Source: Mixta calida (GTDB lineage: Bacteria; Pseudomonadota; Gammaproteobacteria; Enterobacterales; Enterobacteriaceae). From it: a DNA stretch of 64,000 nucleotides. Under the pieces are notes generated by a model. That model was not told the DNA's origin. It saw only the letters and a program-made list of their open reading frames with translations, and made no database searches. This document shows positions 53,298-64,000 of this stretch, piece after piece. The DNA is taken from positions 788,540 to 852,539 of the forward strand of contig NZ_CP026378.1 in assembly GCF_002953215.1 (NCBI RefSeq), written 5' to 3'. Positions within the stretch are counted from its first letter, which is position 1; each line of letters opens with the position of its first letter. A program made the translations under genes and the position numbers.

Positions 53298-56114
53298 ATG
53301 AGTGACTATAAATCTACCCTGAATTTGCCGGAAACGGGGTTCCCGATGCGTGGCGATCTCGCCAAACGCGAACCGGGTATGCTGCAACGCTGGTATGATG
53401 ACAATCTGTACGGCATCATCCGCGAAGCCAAAAAAGGGAAAAAAACCTTTATTCTGCACGATGGCCCTCCCTATGCGAACGGCAGCATTCACATTGGTCA
53501 CTCAGTCAATAAGATTCTGAAAGACATTATTATCAAATCCAAAGGTCTGTCGGGCTTCGACTCGCCGTACGTGCCGGGCTGGGACTGTCACGGTCTGCCG
53601 ATCGAACATAAGGTCGAGCAAATGATCGGCAAGCCGGGCGAGAAAGTCAGCGCCGCCGAATTCCGCGAAGCCTGCCGTAAATATGCGGCTGAGCAGGTCG
53701 CCGGCCAGAAAACCGACTTTATACGTCTTGGCGTGCTGGGCGACTGGGAACATCCTTATCTCACGATGAACTTCCAGACGGAAGCCAACATCATCCGTGC
53801 GCTGGCGAAAATCATCGGCAACGGCCACCTGCATAAAGGCGCGAAGCCGGTGCACTGGTGTCTCGACTGCCGTTCCGCGCTGGCGGAAGCGGAAGTGGAA
53901 TACTATGACAAAACGTCGCCGTCTATCGACGTGATGTTCAACGCCACCGACGCCGCCGCGGTCGCCGCGAAATTCGGCGCGAGCAGCGTACAAGGCCCGA
54001 TTTCGCTGGTGATCTGGACCACCACGCCGTGGACCATGCCGGCCAACCGCGCCATCTCGCTGCACCCAGAGTTCGAATATCAGCTGGTGCAGATCGAAGG
54101 CCGCGCGCTGATCCTGGCGAAAGACCTGGTGGAAAGCGTGATGAAGCGCGCTGGCGTCAGCGAATGGACGGTATTAGGCAGCACGACCGGCGCGACGCTG
54201 GAGCTGATGCGTTTCCAGCACCCGTTCCTCGCTTTTGACGTGCCGGTCGTACTGGGCGAACACGTCACGCTGGATGCCGGTACCGGCGCGGTGCATACGG
54301 CGCCGGGCCACGGCCCGGATGACTATGTGATCGGTCAGAAATATGGTCTGGAAACCGCTAATCCGGTAGGGCCGGACGGCTGCTATCTGCCAGGCACCTA
54401 CCCTGAACTGGACGGCGTGAACGTTTTCAAAGCCAACGATATGATCGTCGAGCTGCTGCGCAGCAAAGCGGCGCTGCTGCACGTTGAAAAGCTGCATCAC
54501 AGCTATCCGCACTGCTGGCGGCATAAAACGCCGATCATCTTCCGCGCGACGCCGCAATGGTTCGTCAGCATGGATCAGAAAGGGCTGCGCGCGCAGTCGT
54601 TGAAAGAGATCAAAGGCGTGCAGTGGATCCCGGACTGGGGTCAGGCGCGCATCGAATCGATGGTGGAAAACCGTCCTGACTGGTGTATCTCTCGCCAGCG
54701 CACCTGGGGCGTGCCGATGGCGCTGTTCGTGCATAACGAAACCGAACAGCTCCACCCGGATACCCTGACGCTGATGGAAAAAGTGGCGAAGCGCGTTGAG
54801 CAGGACGGCATTCAGGCGTGGTGGGATCTCGATCCGCGCGATCTGATGGGCGACGATGCCGATCATTATCGCAAGGTGCCGGATACGCTGGACGTCTGGT
54901 TCGACTCTGGATCGACGCACGCGTCGGTGGTCGACGTGCGCCCGGAATTCCACGGCCACAGCGCCGATATCTATCTGGAAGGTTCGGATCAGCACCGCGG
55001 CTGGTTCATGTCCTCACTGATGATTTCCACGGCGATGAAAGGCAAAGCGCCTTACCGTCAGGTGCTGACGCACGGCTTCACCGTCGACGGCCAGGGCCGC
55101 AAGATGTCCAAATCGTTGGGCAACACCGTCAGCCCGCAGGATGTGATGAACAAGCTGGGCGCGGATATTCTGCGTCTGTGGGTCGCCTCGACCGACTACT
55201 CCGGCGAAATGGCCGTATCGGACGAGATCCTGAAGCGCTCTGCCGACGCCTACCGTCGTATCCGCAACACCGCGCGTTTCCTGTTGGCCAACCTGAACGG
55301 CTTTAACCCGGAAACCGATCTGGTGAAGCCGGAAGAGATGGTGGTGCTGGATCGCTGGGCCGTGGGCCGCGCGCAGGCGGCGCAGGCGGACATCATCAAC
55401 TCTTACGAAAACTATGATTTCCATGAAGTGGTGCAGCGCCTGATGCAGTTCTGCTCGGTGGAGATGGGGTCGTTCTACCTCGACATCATCAAAGACCGTC
55501 AGTACACCGCGAAAAGCGACAGCGTGGCGCGTCGCAGCTGCCAGAGCGCGCTCTGGTATATCGCCGAGGCGCTGGTGCGCTGGATGGCGCCGATCATGTC
55601 CTTTACCGCCGACGAAATCTGGAGCTACCTGCCGGGCAAACGCGCGCAGTATGTCTTCACCGAAGAGTGGTACGACGGCCTGTTCGGTCTGGCGGACAAT
55701 GAGTCGCTGAACGACAGCTACTGGGCTGAGCTGCTGAAAGTGCGCGGCGAAGTCAACAAGGTGATCGAGCAGGCGCGCGGCGACAAGCGCATCGGCGGCT
55801 CGCTGGAAGCGACGGTCACGCTGTATGCCGACGCCGCGCTGGCCGAAAAGCTGACCGCGCTGGGCAACGAGCTGCGCTTCGTGCTGCTGACTTCCGGCGC
55901 GCAGGTGGCGGACTACGCGCTGGCGCCTGAAGAAGCGCAGCAGAGCGAGACGTTAAAAGGTCTGAAAATTGCGCTGCATAAAGCGGAAGGGGAGAAATGC
56001 CCGCGCTGCTGGCATTACACTACCGATATTGGCCTGGACGCCGCGCACCCGGATATTTGCGGACGCTGCGTCACTAACGTCGCCGGTAATGGCGAAGAGC
56101 GTAAGTTTGCCTGA
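53298..56114 (+). CDS. ileS: isoleucyl-tRNA synthetase
   Basis: The enzyme charges tRNA-Ile and edits out valine. It has 938 residues, as in E. coli. The class I motifs are HIGH in [12 protein letters not shown] (near 58-69) and KMSKS in [10 protein letters not shown] (near 600). An editing domain lies between, and the C-terminal zinc site uses CPRCWH and CGRCV. The last two codons overlap lspA by one base (TGATG). Confidence 0.99.
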   Translation: MSDYKSTLNLPETGFPMRGDLAKREPGMLQRWYDDNLYGIIREAKKGKKTFILHDGPPYANGSIHIGHSVNKILKDIIIKSKGLSGFDSPYVPGWDCHGLPIEHKVEQMIGKPGEKVSAAEFREACRKYAAEQVAGQKTDFIRLGVLGDWEHPYLTMNFQTEANIIRALAKIIGNGHLHKGAKPVHWCLDCRSALAEAEVEYYDKTSPSIDVMFNATDAAAVAAKFGASSVQGPISLVIWTTTPWTMPANRAISLHPEFEYQLVQIEGRALILAKDLVESVMKRAGVSEWTVLGSTTGATLELMRFQHPFLAFDVPVVLGEHVTLDAGTGAVHTAPGHGPDDYVIGQKYGLETANPVGPDGCYLPGTYPELDGVNVFKANDMIVELLRSKAALLHVEKLHHSYPHCWRHKTPIIFRATPQWFVSMDQKGLRAQSLKEIKGVQWIPDWGQARIESMVENRPDWCISRQRTWGVPMALFVHNETEQLHPDTLTLMEKVAKRVEQDGIQAWWDLDPRDLMGDDADHYRKVPDTLDVWFDSGSTHASVVDVRPEFHGHSADIYLEGSDQHRGWFMSSLMISTAMKGKAPYRQVLTHGFTVDGQGRKMSKSLGNTVSPQDVMNKLGADILRLWVASTDYSGEMAVSDEILKRSADAYRRIRNTARFLLANLNGFNPETDLVKPEEMVVLDRWAVGRAQAAQADIINSYENYDFHEVVQRLMQFCSVEMGSFYLDIIKDRQYTAKSDSVARRSCQSALWYIAEALVRWMAPIMSFTADEIWSYLPGKRAQYVFTEEWYDGLFGLADNESLNDSYWAELLKVRGEVNKVIEQARGDKRIGGSLEATVTLYADAALAEKLTALGNELRFVLLTSGAQVADYALAPEEAQQSETLKGLKIALHKAEGEKCPRCWHYTTDIGLDAAHPDICGRCVTNVAGNGEERKFA

Positions 56115-56626
56115 TGCGTAAATCACTTTCTGCAACCGGACTGCGCTGGCTCTGGCTGGTGCTGGTGGTTATCGCCGTCGATTTCGCCAGTAAGCAATGG
56201 GTATTGGATAACCTTGCGCTGCACGAAACGATGCCGGTAATGCCGTTTTTTAATCTGTTTCATGCTCATAACTACGGGGCGGCGTTTAGCTTCCTCGCGG
56301 ATAAGGGCGGCTGGCAACGTTGGTTCTTCGCCGGCATCGCTATCGCTATCGTTGTGGCGCTGCTGGTGATGATGTATCGCACAGCGGCCAGCCAGAAACT
56401 TAACAATATCGCCTACGCGCTGATTATCGGCGGCGCGCTGGGCAACCTGTTTGATCGCGCCTGGCACGGCTTTGTCGTCGATTTCATCGACTTCTATATT
56501 GGCGGGTGGCATTTCGCCACCTTCAATATTGCCGACTGCGGCATCTGCGTCGGCGCCGCGCTGATCGTGCTGGAGGGCTTTTTTACCCCTTCCGGCAAAC
56601 AGGCGAAGCAAAAGGGCAAGGCATGA
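56114..56626 (+). CDS. lspA: lipoprotein signal peptidase
   Basis: LspA cuts the signal peptide from prolipoproteins after lipid attachment. It has 170 residues and four helices (near 12-28, 68-86, 96-114 and 138-158). The two catalytic aspartates are in [18 protein letters not shown] and [13 protein letters not shown]. It overlaps ileS by one base and fkpB by four, so translation is coupled. Confidence 0.98.
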   Translation: MRKSLSATGLRWLWLVLVVIAVDFASKQWVLDNLALHETMPVMPFFNLFHAHNYGAAFSFLADKGGWQRWFFAGIAIAIVVALLVMMYRTAASQKLNNIAYALIIGGALGNLFDRAWHGFVVDFIDFYIGGWHFATFNIADCGICVGAALIVLEGFFTPSGKQAKQKGKA

Positions 56627-57078
56627 CCGACTCTGTACAGCGCGATAGCGCGGTGCTGCTGCACTTCACGTTAAAGCTGGAAGATGGTTCGACGGCGGAA
56701 TCGACGCGCGCCAACGGCAAACCGGCGCTGTTTCGCCTTGGCGACGGCAGCCTCTCTGACGCGCTGGAAACGGCGCTGCTCGGACTGCGCGTCGGCGAGA
56801 AAAAAGCGTTTACGCTGGAGCCGGAAGCGGCGTTCGGCAGCGTCAGCCCCGATCTGATTCAGTACTTCTCACGACGCGATTTTATTCAGACGGGCGAGCC
56901 GGAAGTCGGCGCCATCATGCTGTTTACCGGTATGGACGGCAGTGAAATGCCGGGCGTTATCCGCGAAATCGCGGGTGACTCGATTACCGTTGACTTTAAC
57001 CATCCGTTAGCCGGTCGCACCGTTCACTTCGATGTCGAGGTGCTGGAGATCGACCCGGCGCTGGAGAGTGACGCATGA
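56623..57078 (+). CDS. fkpB: FKBP-type peptidyl-prolyl isomerase FkpB (SlpA)
   Basis: The start at 56623 ([20 protein letters not shown]) overlaps the lspA stop by four bases and gives 151 residues. It is of the SlyD-like group: an FKBP domain with the inserted flap ([20 protein letters not shown]) and the late strand [17 protein letters not shown]. It helps fold proteins by proline isomerisation. The frame going back to 56506 lies inside lspA. Confidence 0.97.
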   Translation: MTDSVQRDSAVLLHFTLKLEDGSTAESTRANGKPALFRLGDGSLSDALETALLGLRVGEKKAFTLEPEAAFGSVSPDLIQYFSRRDFIQTGEPEVGAIMLFTGMDGSEMPGVIREIAGDSITVDFNHPLAGRTVHFDVEVLEIDPALESDA

Positions 57079-58028
57079 AAATCCTGTTAGCGAATCCGCG
57101 CGGCTTTTGCGCCGGCGTCGATCGCGCCATCAGTATCGTAGAACGCGCGCTGGAGATGTACGGCGCGCCAATCTACGTGCGTCATGAGGTGGTGCATAAC
57201 CGCTACGTGGTGAACAGCCTGCGCGAACGCGGCGCCATTTTTATCGAGGAGATCGCAGAGGTGCCGGACGGTGCCATTCTGATCTTCTCGGCGCACGGCG
57301 TGTCACAGGCGGTGCGCGCGGAAGCGAAAGCGCGCCAGCTGACGATGCTGTTCGACGCCACCTGTCCGCTGGTGACTAAAGTGCATATGGAAGTAGCGCG
57401 CGCCAGTCGCAAGGGCACCGAAGCGATCCTGATTGGTCACGCTGGCCACCCGGAAGTGGAAGGCACCATGGGGCAGTACAGCAATCCGGCGGGCGGCATG
57501 TATCTGGTGGAATCGCCGGAAGATGTCTTTACGCTGCAGGTGAAGAATGAAAACAACCTGTGCTTTATGACGCAAACCACGCTGTCGGTTGATGATACAT
57601 CAGCCGTTATTGATGCGCTGCGCCAGCGTTTCCCGCAGATAGTCGGGCCGCGTAAGGATGATATCTGTTATGCCACGACTAATCGCCAGGAAGCGGTGCG
57701 TAGCCTGGCCGCAGAGGCAGATGTGGTATTAGTGGTGGGGTCGAAAAACTCCTCTAACTCTAACCGCCTGGCTGAGCTGGCGCAGCGCGCCGGCAAGCGC
57801 GCGCAGCTGATCGATTCCGCAGAGGATATTCAGGAAAGCTGGCTGGACGGCATTGATTGCGTCGGGGTTACCGCAGGCGCCTCCGCGCCCGATATCCTGG
57901 TGCAGGAAGTGATCCAGCGGCTGCGGCAGTTTGGCGGCCAGGAGGTGATCGAGCTAAGCGGCCGTGAAGAAAACATCGTTTTCGAAGTGCCGAAAGAGCT
58001 GCGTCTCGAAGCGCGCCAGGTCGATTAA
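57075..58028 (+). CDS. ispH: 4-hydroxy-3-methylbut-2-enyl diphosphate reductase
   Basis: IspH makes IPP and DMAPP in the last MEP-pathway step, with a [4Fe-4S] cluster. It has 317 residues. The cluster cysteines are in [12 protein letters not shown] (near 12), [10 protein letters not shown] (near 96) and [11 protein letters not shown] (near 197); the catalytic Glu is in [14 protein letters not shown]. It overlaps fkpB by four bases. In E. coli rihC follows; here it is missing and dapB comes next. Confidence 0.98.
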   Translation: MKILLANPRGFCAGVDRAISIVERALEMYGAPIYVRHEVVHNRYVVNSLRERGAIFIEEIAEVPDGAILIFSAHGVSQAVRAEAKARQLTMLFDATCPLVTKVHMEVARASRKGTEAILIGHAGHPEVEGTMGQYSNPAGGMYLVESPEDVFTLQVKNENNLCFMTQTTLSVDDTSAVIDALRQRFPQIVGPRKDDICYATTNRQEAVRSLAAEADVVLVVGSKNSSNSNRLAELAQRAGKRAQLIDSAEDIQESWLDGIDCVGVTAGASAPDILVQEVIQRLRQFGGQEVIELSGREENIVFEVPKELRLEARQVD

Positions 58029-58035
58029 TTCTCTT

Positions 58036-58069
58036 AGCCCGGAACGGTTTCACCTTCCGGGCTTTCTTT
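58036..58069 (+). terminator. ispH terminator
   Basis: AGCCCGGAA (58036-58044) and TTCCGGGCT (58055-58063) form a 9-bp stem with a 10-base loop, followed by TTCTTTA. It ends the ribF-to-ispH run. Confidence 0.75.
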
Positions 58070-58259
58070 ATGCGCTTTTCTATTCCCCAGCTTCTTTTCC
58101 CGCTCAGCTGCTTGCCCCGACGGCATCAGCGATCTGTCCTGTTGATTTCACTCGCTAATAACGTCCGAATGCTGGCGCAAATTTCTTATTATCGCCGCGC
58201 AGCACTGGTAGAGTCTCTCATCGGAGATTAACCTGTTTGGCTGAGTAAGCGAAACCTGA

Positions 58260-59096
<837 letters not shown>

Positions 59097-59145
59097 AGGT
59101 AGATACGTCAGGGTATCTTTCTTTGTTGTGTAAGTTGCTGATACT

Positions 59146-59171
59146 AAGGGTGGAAAATTCCACCCTTTTTG
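59146..59171 (+). terminator. dapB terminator
   Basis: AAGGGTGGAA (59146-59155) and TTCCACCCTT (59158-59167) form a perfect 10-bp stem with a 2-base loop, followed by a T run. Confidence 0.85.
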
Positions 59172-59265
59172 TTTATTTATAAAATGAGAATTTTAGCGTT
59201 ATTTTTTTATTTAATGCCTGTAATGTGGTGTTTGTTACGTTTTTTTTCCGTTCCTGTCGCTAATT

Positions 59266-59281
59266 TTGACCATTTGGTCCA
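59266..59281. promoter_or_regulatory. RutR-type site upstream of carAB
   Basis: TTGACCA-TT-TGGTCCA matches the RutR consensus TTGACCA-NN-TGGTCAA at all but one position. RutR is the uracil sensor that activates carAB in E. coli, at a similar distance upstream of the first promoter. The gap 59172-59265 shows no gene; a 75-codon frame across it is not credible. Confidence 0.65.
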
Positions 59282-59322
59282 CTTTTTACCGTCTCCGGGA
59301 TGTCTTTCCTTTATCTTCAGCT

Positions 59323-59338
59323 ATGCAAACGGTTTTCC
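59323..59338. promoter_or_regulatory. PurR-type site upstream of carAB
   Basis: ATGCAAACGGTTTTCC agrees with the PurR consensus ANGCAANCGNTTNCNT in its core GCAAACGGTT. It lies about 120-135 bases before the predicted first promoter start, similar to the PurR site of E. coli carAB. Confidence 0.5.
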
Positions 59339-59423
59339 TGCCATGAAATGCCTCCTTTTTAAGGCTAATCCTGATTGTTTTATATGGGACAGGTAAAAAA
59401 GCAATAAAAAGTGCCCTTCAGGG

Positions 59424-59452
59424 TAGACAATGCCCAGGTCGATCATTAGAAT
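59424..59452 (+). promoter_or_regulatory. carAB promoter P1
   Basis: TAGACA at 59424-59429 and TAGAAT at 59447-59452 are spaced by 17 bp, placing the start near 59459. This upstream promoter is the pyrimidine- and purine-controlled one in E. coli. Confidence 0.7.
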
Positions 59453-59512
59453 GCGCGCAATTTGCCAAAAATCGACCGGTCAGGCGGTTTTTGCATTGAT
59501 TCGACCATGCGT

Positions 59513-59551
59513 TCTGAATTAATATGCAAATATTATGACTGTTTATTCCCT
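59513..59551. promoter_or_regulatory. paired ARG boxes (ArgR operator) of carAB promoter P2
   Basis: Two 18-bp boxes with the standard 3-bp gap: 59513-59530 (TCTGAATTAATATGCAAA) and 59534-59551 (TATGACTGTTTATTCCCT). Both follow the consensus TnTGAAT-W4-ATTCAnW with two to three mismatches. ArgR hexamers bind such pairs and repress P2. They end 11 bases before the carA start. Confidence 0.75.
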
Positions 59552-59561
59552 GGAGGACGTT

Positions 59562-60707
59562 TTGAATAAGTCAGCGATTTTGGTTCTGGAAGACGGAACC
59601 CAATTCCACGGTCGGGCCATTGGGGCGACGGGATCGGCGGTGGGAGAGGTAGTTTTCAATACTTCAATGACCGGTTATCAAGAAATCCTCACAGATCCCT
59701 CCTATTCCCGCCAGATTGTCACTCTCACTTATCCCCATATTGGTAATGTCGGCGCCAATGCCGCTGATGAAGAATCCTCTCAGGTACATGCGCAAGGGCT
59801 CGTTATTCGTGACCTGCCGCTGATCGCCAGCAACTACCGCAGCGAAGAAGGTCTGTCGGCTTACCTGAAGCGCAATAACATCGTCGCTATCGCCGATATC
59901 GACACGCGCAAACTGACGCGTCTGCTGCGTGAAAAAGGCGCGCAGAACGGCTGCATCATCGCGGGCGACGCGCCGGATGCACAGCTGGCGCTGCAAAAAG
60001 CGCAGGCGTTCCCTGGCCTGAAAGGCATGGATCTGGCGAAAGAAGTCTGTACGCGTGAAAGCTACAGTTGGCTGCAAGGGAGCTGGACGCTGGAAAGCGA
60101 ACTGCCGGCGGCGAAAGAGGAGGCTGAACTGCCTTATCACGTGGTCGCTTACGATTACGGCGTGAAGCGCAATATCCTGCGTATGCTGGTGGATCGCGGC
60201 TGCCGTCTGACGGTGGTGCCGGCGCAAACGCCGGCTGAAGAGGTGCTGAAGCTCAACCCGGACGGCATCTTCCTGTCGAACGGCCCTGGCGACCCGGAGC
60301 CGTGCGACTACGCCATCCGCGCCATCCAGCGTTTTCTGGAAACCGATATTCCGGTTTTCGGCATCTGCCTGGGCCATCAGCTGCTGGCGCTGGCCAGCGG
60401 CGCGAAAACGGTAAAAATGAAGTTGGGCCATCATGGCGGCAACCATCCGGTAAAAGACCTTGATAACAACACCGTGATGATCACCGCGCAGAACCACGGT
60501 TTCGCCGTTGATGAAAATGACCTGCCCGCCAACCTGCGCGTGACGCACGTTTCCCTGTTTGACCAGACGGTACAGGGCATTCATCGCACAGACAAACCGG
60601 CGTTCAGCTTCCAGGGACACCCGGAAGCGAGCCCAGGCCCGCACGATGCGGCTCCGCTGTTCGACCACTTTATCGAACTGATTGAAGCCGCCCGCGCCGG
60701 CCAGTAA
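59562..60707 (+). CDS. carA: carbamoyl-phosphate synthase, small (glutaminase) subunit
   Basis: CarA splits glutamine and passes ammonia to CarB, for arginine and pyrimidine synthesis. I use the TTG at 59562 ([18 protein letters not shown]) because GGAGG stands in front and E. coli carA also begins with TTG; this gives 381 residues. The class I glutaminase nucleophile Cys is in [14 protein letters not shown] near 269, with His and Glu in PEASPGPHD. It forms one operon with carB, 26 bases later. Confidence 0.97.
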   Translation: MNKSAILVLEDGTQFHGRAIGATGSAVGEVVFNTSMTGYQEILTDPSYSRQIVTLTYPHIGNVGANAADEESSQVHAQGLVIRDLPLIASNYRSEEGLSAYLKRNNIVAIADIDTRKLTRLLREKGAQNGCIIAGDAPDAQLALQKAQAFPGLKGMDLAKEVCTRESYSWLQGSWTLESELPAAKEEAELPYHVVAYDYGVKRNILRMLVDRGCRLTVVPAQTPAEEVLKLNPDGIFLSNGPGDPEPCDYAIRAIQRFLETDIPVFGICLGHQLLALASGAKTVKMKLGHHGGNHPVKDLDNNTVMITAQNHGFAVDENDLPANLRVTHVSLFDQTVQGIHRTDKPAFSFQGHPEASPGPHDAAPLFDHFIELIEAARAGQ

Positions 60708-60733
60708 TCCATTTCAGGAGAGGAAGAGTAACC

Positions 60734-63700
60734 ATGCCAAAACGTACCGACATAAAATCCATCCTGATTCTGGGCGCCGGTCCGATCGTTATCGGCCAGG
60801 CGTGCGAGTTCGACTACTCTGGCGCGCAGGCGTGTAAGGCGCTGCGTGAAGAGGGTTACCGCGTCATTCTGGTCAACTCCAACCCGGCGACCATTATGAC
60901 CGACCCGGAAATGGCGGACGCCACCTATATAGAGCCGATTCACTGGGAAGTGGTCCGCAAAATCATCGAAAAAGAGCGCCCTGACGCAGTACTGCCGACC
61001 ATGGGCGGCCAGACGGCGCTGAACTGCGCGCTGGAGCTGGAGCGTCAGGGTGTGCTGGCGGAGTTCGGCGTGACGATGATCGGCGCCACCGCCGACGCGA
61101 TTGATAAAGCGGAAGACCGCCAGCGTTTCGATAAGGCGATGAAGAAGATCGGCCTGGACACCGCGCGCTCCGGCATCGCCCACAATATGGAAGAGGCGCT
61201 GAAAGTCGCTGCAGATGTCGGCTTCCCCTGCATTATCCGTCCTTCCTTTACGATGGGCGGCACCGGCGGCGGCATCGCTTACAACCGCGAAGAGTTTGAA
61301 GAGATTTGCGAGCGCGGCCTGGATCTGTCGCCGACCAATGAGCTGCTGATTGACGAGTCGCTGATTGGCTGGAAAGAGTATGAGATGGAGGTGGTGCGCG
61401 ATAAGAACGACAACTGCATCATCGTCTGCTCGATCGAAAACTTCGATCCGATGGGCATCCATACCGGCGACTCCATCACCGTTGCGCCAGCCCAGACGCT
61501 GACCGATAAAGAGTATCAGGTCATGCGTAATGCCTCGATGGCGGTGCTGCGTGAAATCGGCGTCGAAACCGGCGGCTCCAACGTACAGTTCGCGGTGAAC
61601 CCGAAAAATGGCCGTCTGATCATTATCGAAATGAACCCGCGCGTATCGCGTTCTTCCGCACTGGCCTCCAAAGCCACCGGCTTCCCGATCGCTAAAGTCG
61701 CGGCGAAGCTGGCGGTAGGCTATACGCTCGATGAGCTGATGAACGACATCACCGGCGGCCTGACTCCGGCTTCGTTCGAGCCGTCAATCGACTACGTCGT
61801 CACTAAAATTCCGCGCTTTAACTTTGAGAAATTCGCCGGCGCCAACGATCGCCTGACCACCCAGATGAAATCGGTGGGCGAAGTGATGGCGATTGGCCGT
61901 ACGCTGCAGGAATCGATGCAGAAAGCGCTGCGCGGGCTGGAAGTGGGCGCGAACGGCTTCGATCCGAAAGTCCATCTGGATGACGCCGATGCGCTGACCC
62001 GCATCCGCCGCGAGCTGAAAGACGCAGGCGCCGAGCGTATCTGGTATGTGGCCGACGCATTCCGCGCCGGACTGTCGGTGGATGGCGTGTTCAACCTGAC
62101 CAATATCGACCGCTGGTTCCTGGTGCAGATTGAAGAACTGGTGCGCCTGGAAGAGCGCGTGGCGCAGGAAGGCGTTAATGGCCTTAACGCAGATTTCCTG
62201 CGCACGCTGAAGCGCAAAGGCTTTGCCGACGCGCGTCTGGCGCAGCTGGCTGGCGTCAGCGAAGCGGAAGTGCGCAAGCTGCGCCAGCAGTACAACCTGC
62301 ACCCGGTCTACAAGCGAGTTGACACCTGCGCCGCCGAGTTCTCCACCGATACCGCCTATATGTACTCTACTTATGAAGAAGAGTGCGAAGCGAACCCGAA
62401 TCAGGATCGCGAAAAAATCATGGTGTTGGGCGGCGGACCAAACCGTATCGGCCAGGGCATCGAATTTGACTACTGCTGCGTCCACGCCGCGCTGGCGCTG
62501 CGCGAAGATGGTTACGAGACCATTATGGTCAACTGTAACCCGGAAACCGTCTCCACCGATTACGACACCTCCGACCGTCTCTATTTCGAGCCGGTGACGC
62601 TGGAGGATGTGCTGGAAATCGTCCGCATCGAGCAGCCGAAAGGGGTGATCGTGCAGTATGGCGGCCAGACCCCGCTGAAGCTGGCGCGCGCGCTGGAAGC
62701 GGCAGGCGTGCCGGTTATCGGCACCAGCCCTGACGCCATCGACCGCGCGGAAGACCGCGAACGCTTCCAGCAGGCGGTTGACCGTCTCGGCCTGAAACAG
62801 CCAGCCAACGCCACGGTAACGGCGCTGGAGCAGGCGGTGCAGAAAGCGACTGAAATCGGCTATCCGCTGGTGGTGCGTCCTTCCTATGTGCTGGGCGGCC
62901 GCGCAATGGAAATCGTCTACGACGAGCAGGATCTGAAGCGCTACTTCCAGACCGCGGTTTCCGTCTCCAACGATGCGCCGGTGCTGCTGGATCGCTTCCT
63001 GGACGATGCGGTGGAAGTGGACGTCGACGCGATTTGCGACGGTGAACGCGTGCTGATCGGCGGCATCATGGAGCATATCGAACAGGCTGGCGTGCATTCC
63101 GGCGACTCCGCCTGCTCGCTCCCTGCCTACACGCTGAGCCAGGATATTCAGAACGTGATGCGTCAGCAGGTAGAAAAGCTGGCGTTCGAACTCTGCGTCC
63201 GCGGCCTGATGAACGTGCAGTTTGCGGTGAAGGATAACGAGGTTTACCTGATTGAGGTCAACCCGCGCGCCGCGCGCACCGTGCCTTTCGTCTCCAAAGC
63301 GACCGGCGTGCCGCTGGCGAAAGTAGCCGCGCGCGTGATGGCGGGCAAAACGCTGGTGGAGCAGGGCGTTACTGAAGAAGTGATCCCGCCGTACTACTCG
63401 GTGAAAGAGGTCGTGCTGCCGTTCAACAAGTTCCCTGGCGTCGACCCGATTCTTGGACCGGAAATGCGCTCAACGGGTGAAGTGATGGGCGTCGGCCGCA
63501 CCTTTGCCGAGGCGTTCGCCAAGGCGATGCTGGGCGCACAGTCCAATATGAAGAAAAAGGGCCGCGCGCTGCTGTCAGTGCGGGAAGGCGATAAGAAACG
63601 CATCGTCGACCTGGCGGCTAAGCTGCTGAAGTTCGGCTTTGAACTGGACGCGACGCACGGCACCGCAGTTGTGCTGGGCGAGGCAGGCATTAACCCGCGG

Positions 63701-63961
63701 TTGGTGAACAAGGTGCATGAAGGTCGTCCGCATATTCAGGATCGCCTCAAGAACGGTGAGTACAGTTACATCGTCAACACCACCGCCGGACGCCAGGCGA
63801 TTGAGGATTCACGCGTGATTCGCCGCAGCGCGCTGCAATATAAAGTGCATTACGACACCACGCTGAACGGCGGATTCGCGACCGCCATGGCGCTGAACGC
63901 CGACCCGACGGAGAAAGTGATTTCCGTTCAGGAGATGCACGCGCAAATTAATGCTAAATAA
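60734..63961 (+). CDS. carB: carbamoyl-phosphate synthase, large subunit
   Basis: CarB makes carbamoyl phosphate from ammonia, bicarbonate and two ATP. It has 1,075 residues. The duplicated halves each have an ATP-grasp domain: [20 protein letters not shown] and [20 protein letters not shown] open them, with [12 protein letters not shown] and [12 protein letters not shown] as the ATP loops. The MGS-type C-terminal domain binds the allosteric effectors UMP and ornithine. It starts at ATG 60734 after GGAGAGGAAG and ends 40 bases before the window edge. Confidence 0.99.
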   Translation: MPKRTDIKSILILGAGPIVIGQACEFDYSGAQACKALREEGYRVILVNSNPATIMTDPEMADATYIEPIHWEVVRKIIEKERPDAVLPTMGGQTALNCALELERQGVLAEFGVTMIGATADAIDKAEDRQRFDKAMKKIGLDTARSGIAHNMEEALKVAADVGFPCIIRPSFTMGGTGGGIAYNREEFEEICERGLDLSPTNELLIDESLIGWKEYEMEVVRDKNDNCIIVCSIENFDPMGIHTGDSITVAPAQTLTDKEYQVMRNASMAVLREIGVETGGSNVQFAVNPKNGRLIIIEMNPRVSRSSALASKATGFPIAKVAAKLAVGYTLDELMNDITGGLTPASFEPSIDYVVTKIPRFNFEKFAGANDRLTTQMKSVGEVMAIGRTLQESMQKALRGLEVGANGFDPKVHLDDADALTRIRRELKDAGAERIWYVADAFRAGLSVDGVFNLTNIDRWFLVQIEELVRLEERVAQEGVNGLNADFLRTLKRKGFADARLAQLAGVSEAEVRKLRQQYNLHPVYKRVDTCAAEFSTDTAYMYSTYEEECEANPNQDREKIMVLGGGPNRIGQGIEFDYCCVHAALALREDGYETIMVNCNPETVSTDYDTSDRLYFEPVTLEDVLEIVRIEQPKGVIVQYGGQTPLKLARALEAAGVPVIGTSPDAIDRAEDRERFQQAVDRLGLKQPANATVTALEQAVQKATEIGYPLVVRPSYVLGGRAMEIVYDEQDLKRYFQTAVSVSNDAPVLLDRFLDDAVEVDVDAICDGERVLIGGIMEHIEQAGVHSGDSACSLPAYTLSQDIQNVMRQQVEKLAFELCVRGLMNVQFAVKDNEVYLIEVNPRAARTVPFVSKATGVPLAKVAARVMAGKTLVEQGVTEEVIPPYYSVKEVVLPFNKFPGVDPILGPEMRSTGEVMGVGRTFAEAFAKAMLGAQSNMKKKGRALLSVREGDKKRIVDLAAKLLKFGFELDATHGTAVVLGEAGINPRLVNKVHEGRPHIQDRLKNGEYSYIVNTTAGRQAIEDSRVIRRSALQYKVHYDTTLNGGFATAMALNADPTEKVISVQEMHAQINAK

Positions 63962-63980
63962 GTCGCTGATTTAACCGATA

Positions 63981-64000
63981 ACGGCTCTTCCGGGAGCCGT
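63981..64000 (+). terminator. carAB terminator hairpin, cut by the window end
   Basis: ACGGCTC (63981-63987) and GAGCCGT (63994-64000) form a 7-bp stem with a 6-base loop. The T run, if any, is outside the window. Confidence 0.6.

Noticed and set aside
59169..59396. 75-codon open frame before carA
   Set aside because: It crosses the RutR and PurR sites, starts with TTG and has no ribosome site or coding bias.

Overview
The window is a piece of an enterobacterial chromosome. It is GC-rich, apart from a few AT-rich islands, and dense with genes that match Escherichia coli proteins almost residue for residue. Gene order follows the E. coli 99-to-1 minute region (osmY, deo, serB-radA-nadR, slt-trpR, rob-creA-arcA, thrABC, talB-mog, dnaKJ, nhaAR, rpsT-ribF-ileS-lspA, dapB, carAB). 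Several E. coli neighbours are missing (creBCD, rihC, lplA, yjjI/yjjW) and several extra genes are present. Together with the Rhs region this suggests the Erwiniaceae (Pantoea, Mixta or Erwinia), but genus is inference; no rRNA or tRNA gene lies in the window.

Bases 1-6300 are accessory. The end of a large Rhs protein is followed by a toxin-like C-terminal module that is out of frame by one base. Next come a small AT-rich candidate immunity gene and a complete 768-bp IS1 with no target duplication. Directly against the IS1 lies the 3' end of an ADP-ribosylglycohydrolase gene. Beyond are four poorly known genes (a two-helix membrane protein, a DUF4225-like protein, a small basic protein and a secreted protein) and a short Rhs scar. 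This looks like a decayed polymorphic-toxin locus.

Bases 6620-20824 are core genes: prfC, the stress genes osmY, ytjA and a CsbD-like gene, yjjU-yjjV, and the deoCABD nucleoside-salvage operon. The deo promoter region holds three CRP-type sites and a DeoR-type operator. Then come ytjB, serB, radA and nadR. Bases 20825-24441 are an insertion relative to E. coli: an AT-rich gap, a LeuO-type LysR regulator, and a zinc-type oxidoreductase divergent from a second LysR regulator. From 24471 the core resumes with ettA, then deoR, which here lies about 10 kb from its target operon, followed by slt, trpR with its operator, yjjX, gpmB, rob, creA and arcA.

Bases 33121-47658 hold the arcA upstream region (FNR-like box and a remnant resembling yjjY), lasT, the threonine operon with leader peptide and attenuator, yaaA, talB, mog, an extra MFS transporter gene, satP, and the heat-shock dnaK-dnaJ operon with a sigma-32 promoter. 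Bases 47914-64000 hold nhaA-nhaR, a TmpA-like membrane oxidoreductase gene not found here in E. coli, rpsT, the ribF-ileS-lspA-fkpB-ispH run, dapB, and carAB. The carAB control region shows RutR, PurR and paired ARG boxes.

The most unusual material is the Rhs locus, the TmpA-like gene, the deo control region with deoR nearby, and the conserved but start-less small ORF upstream of arcA.
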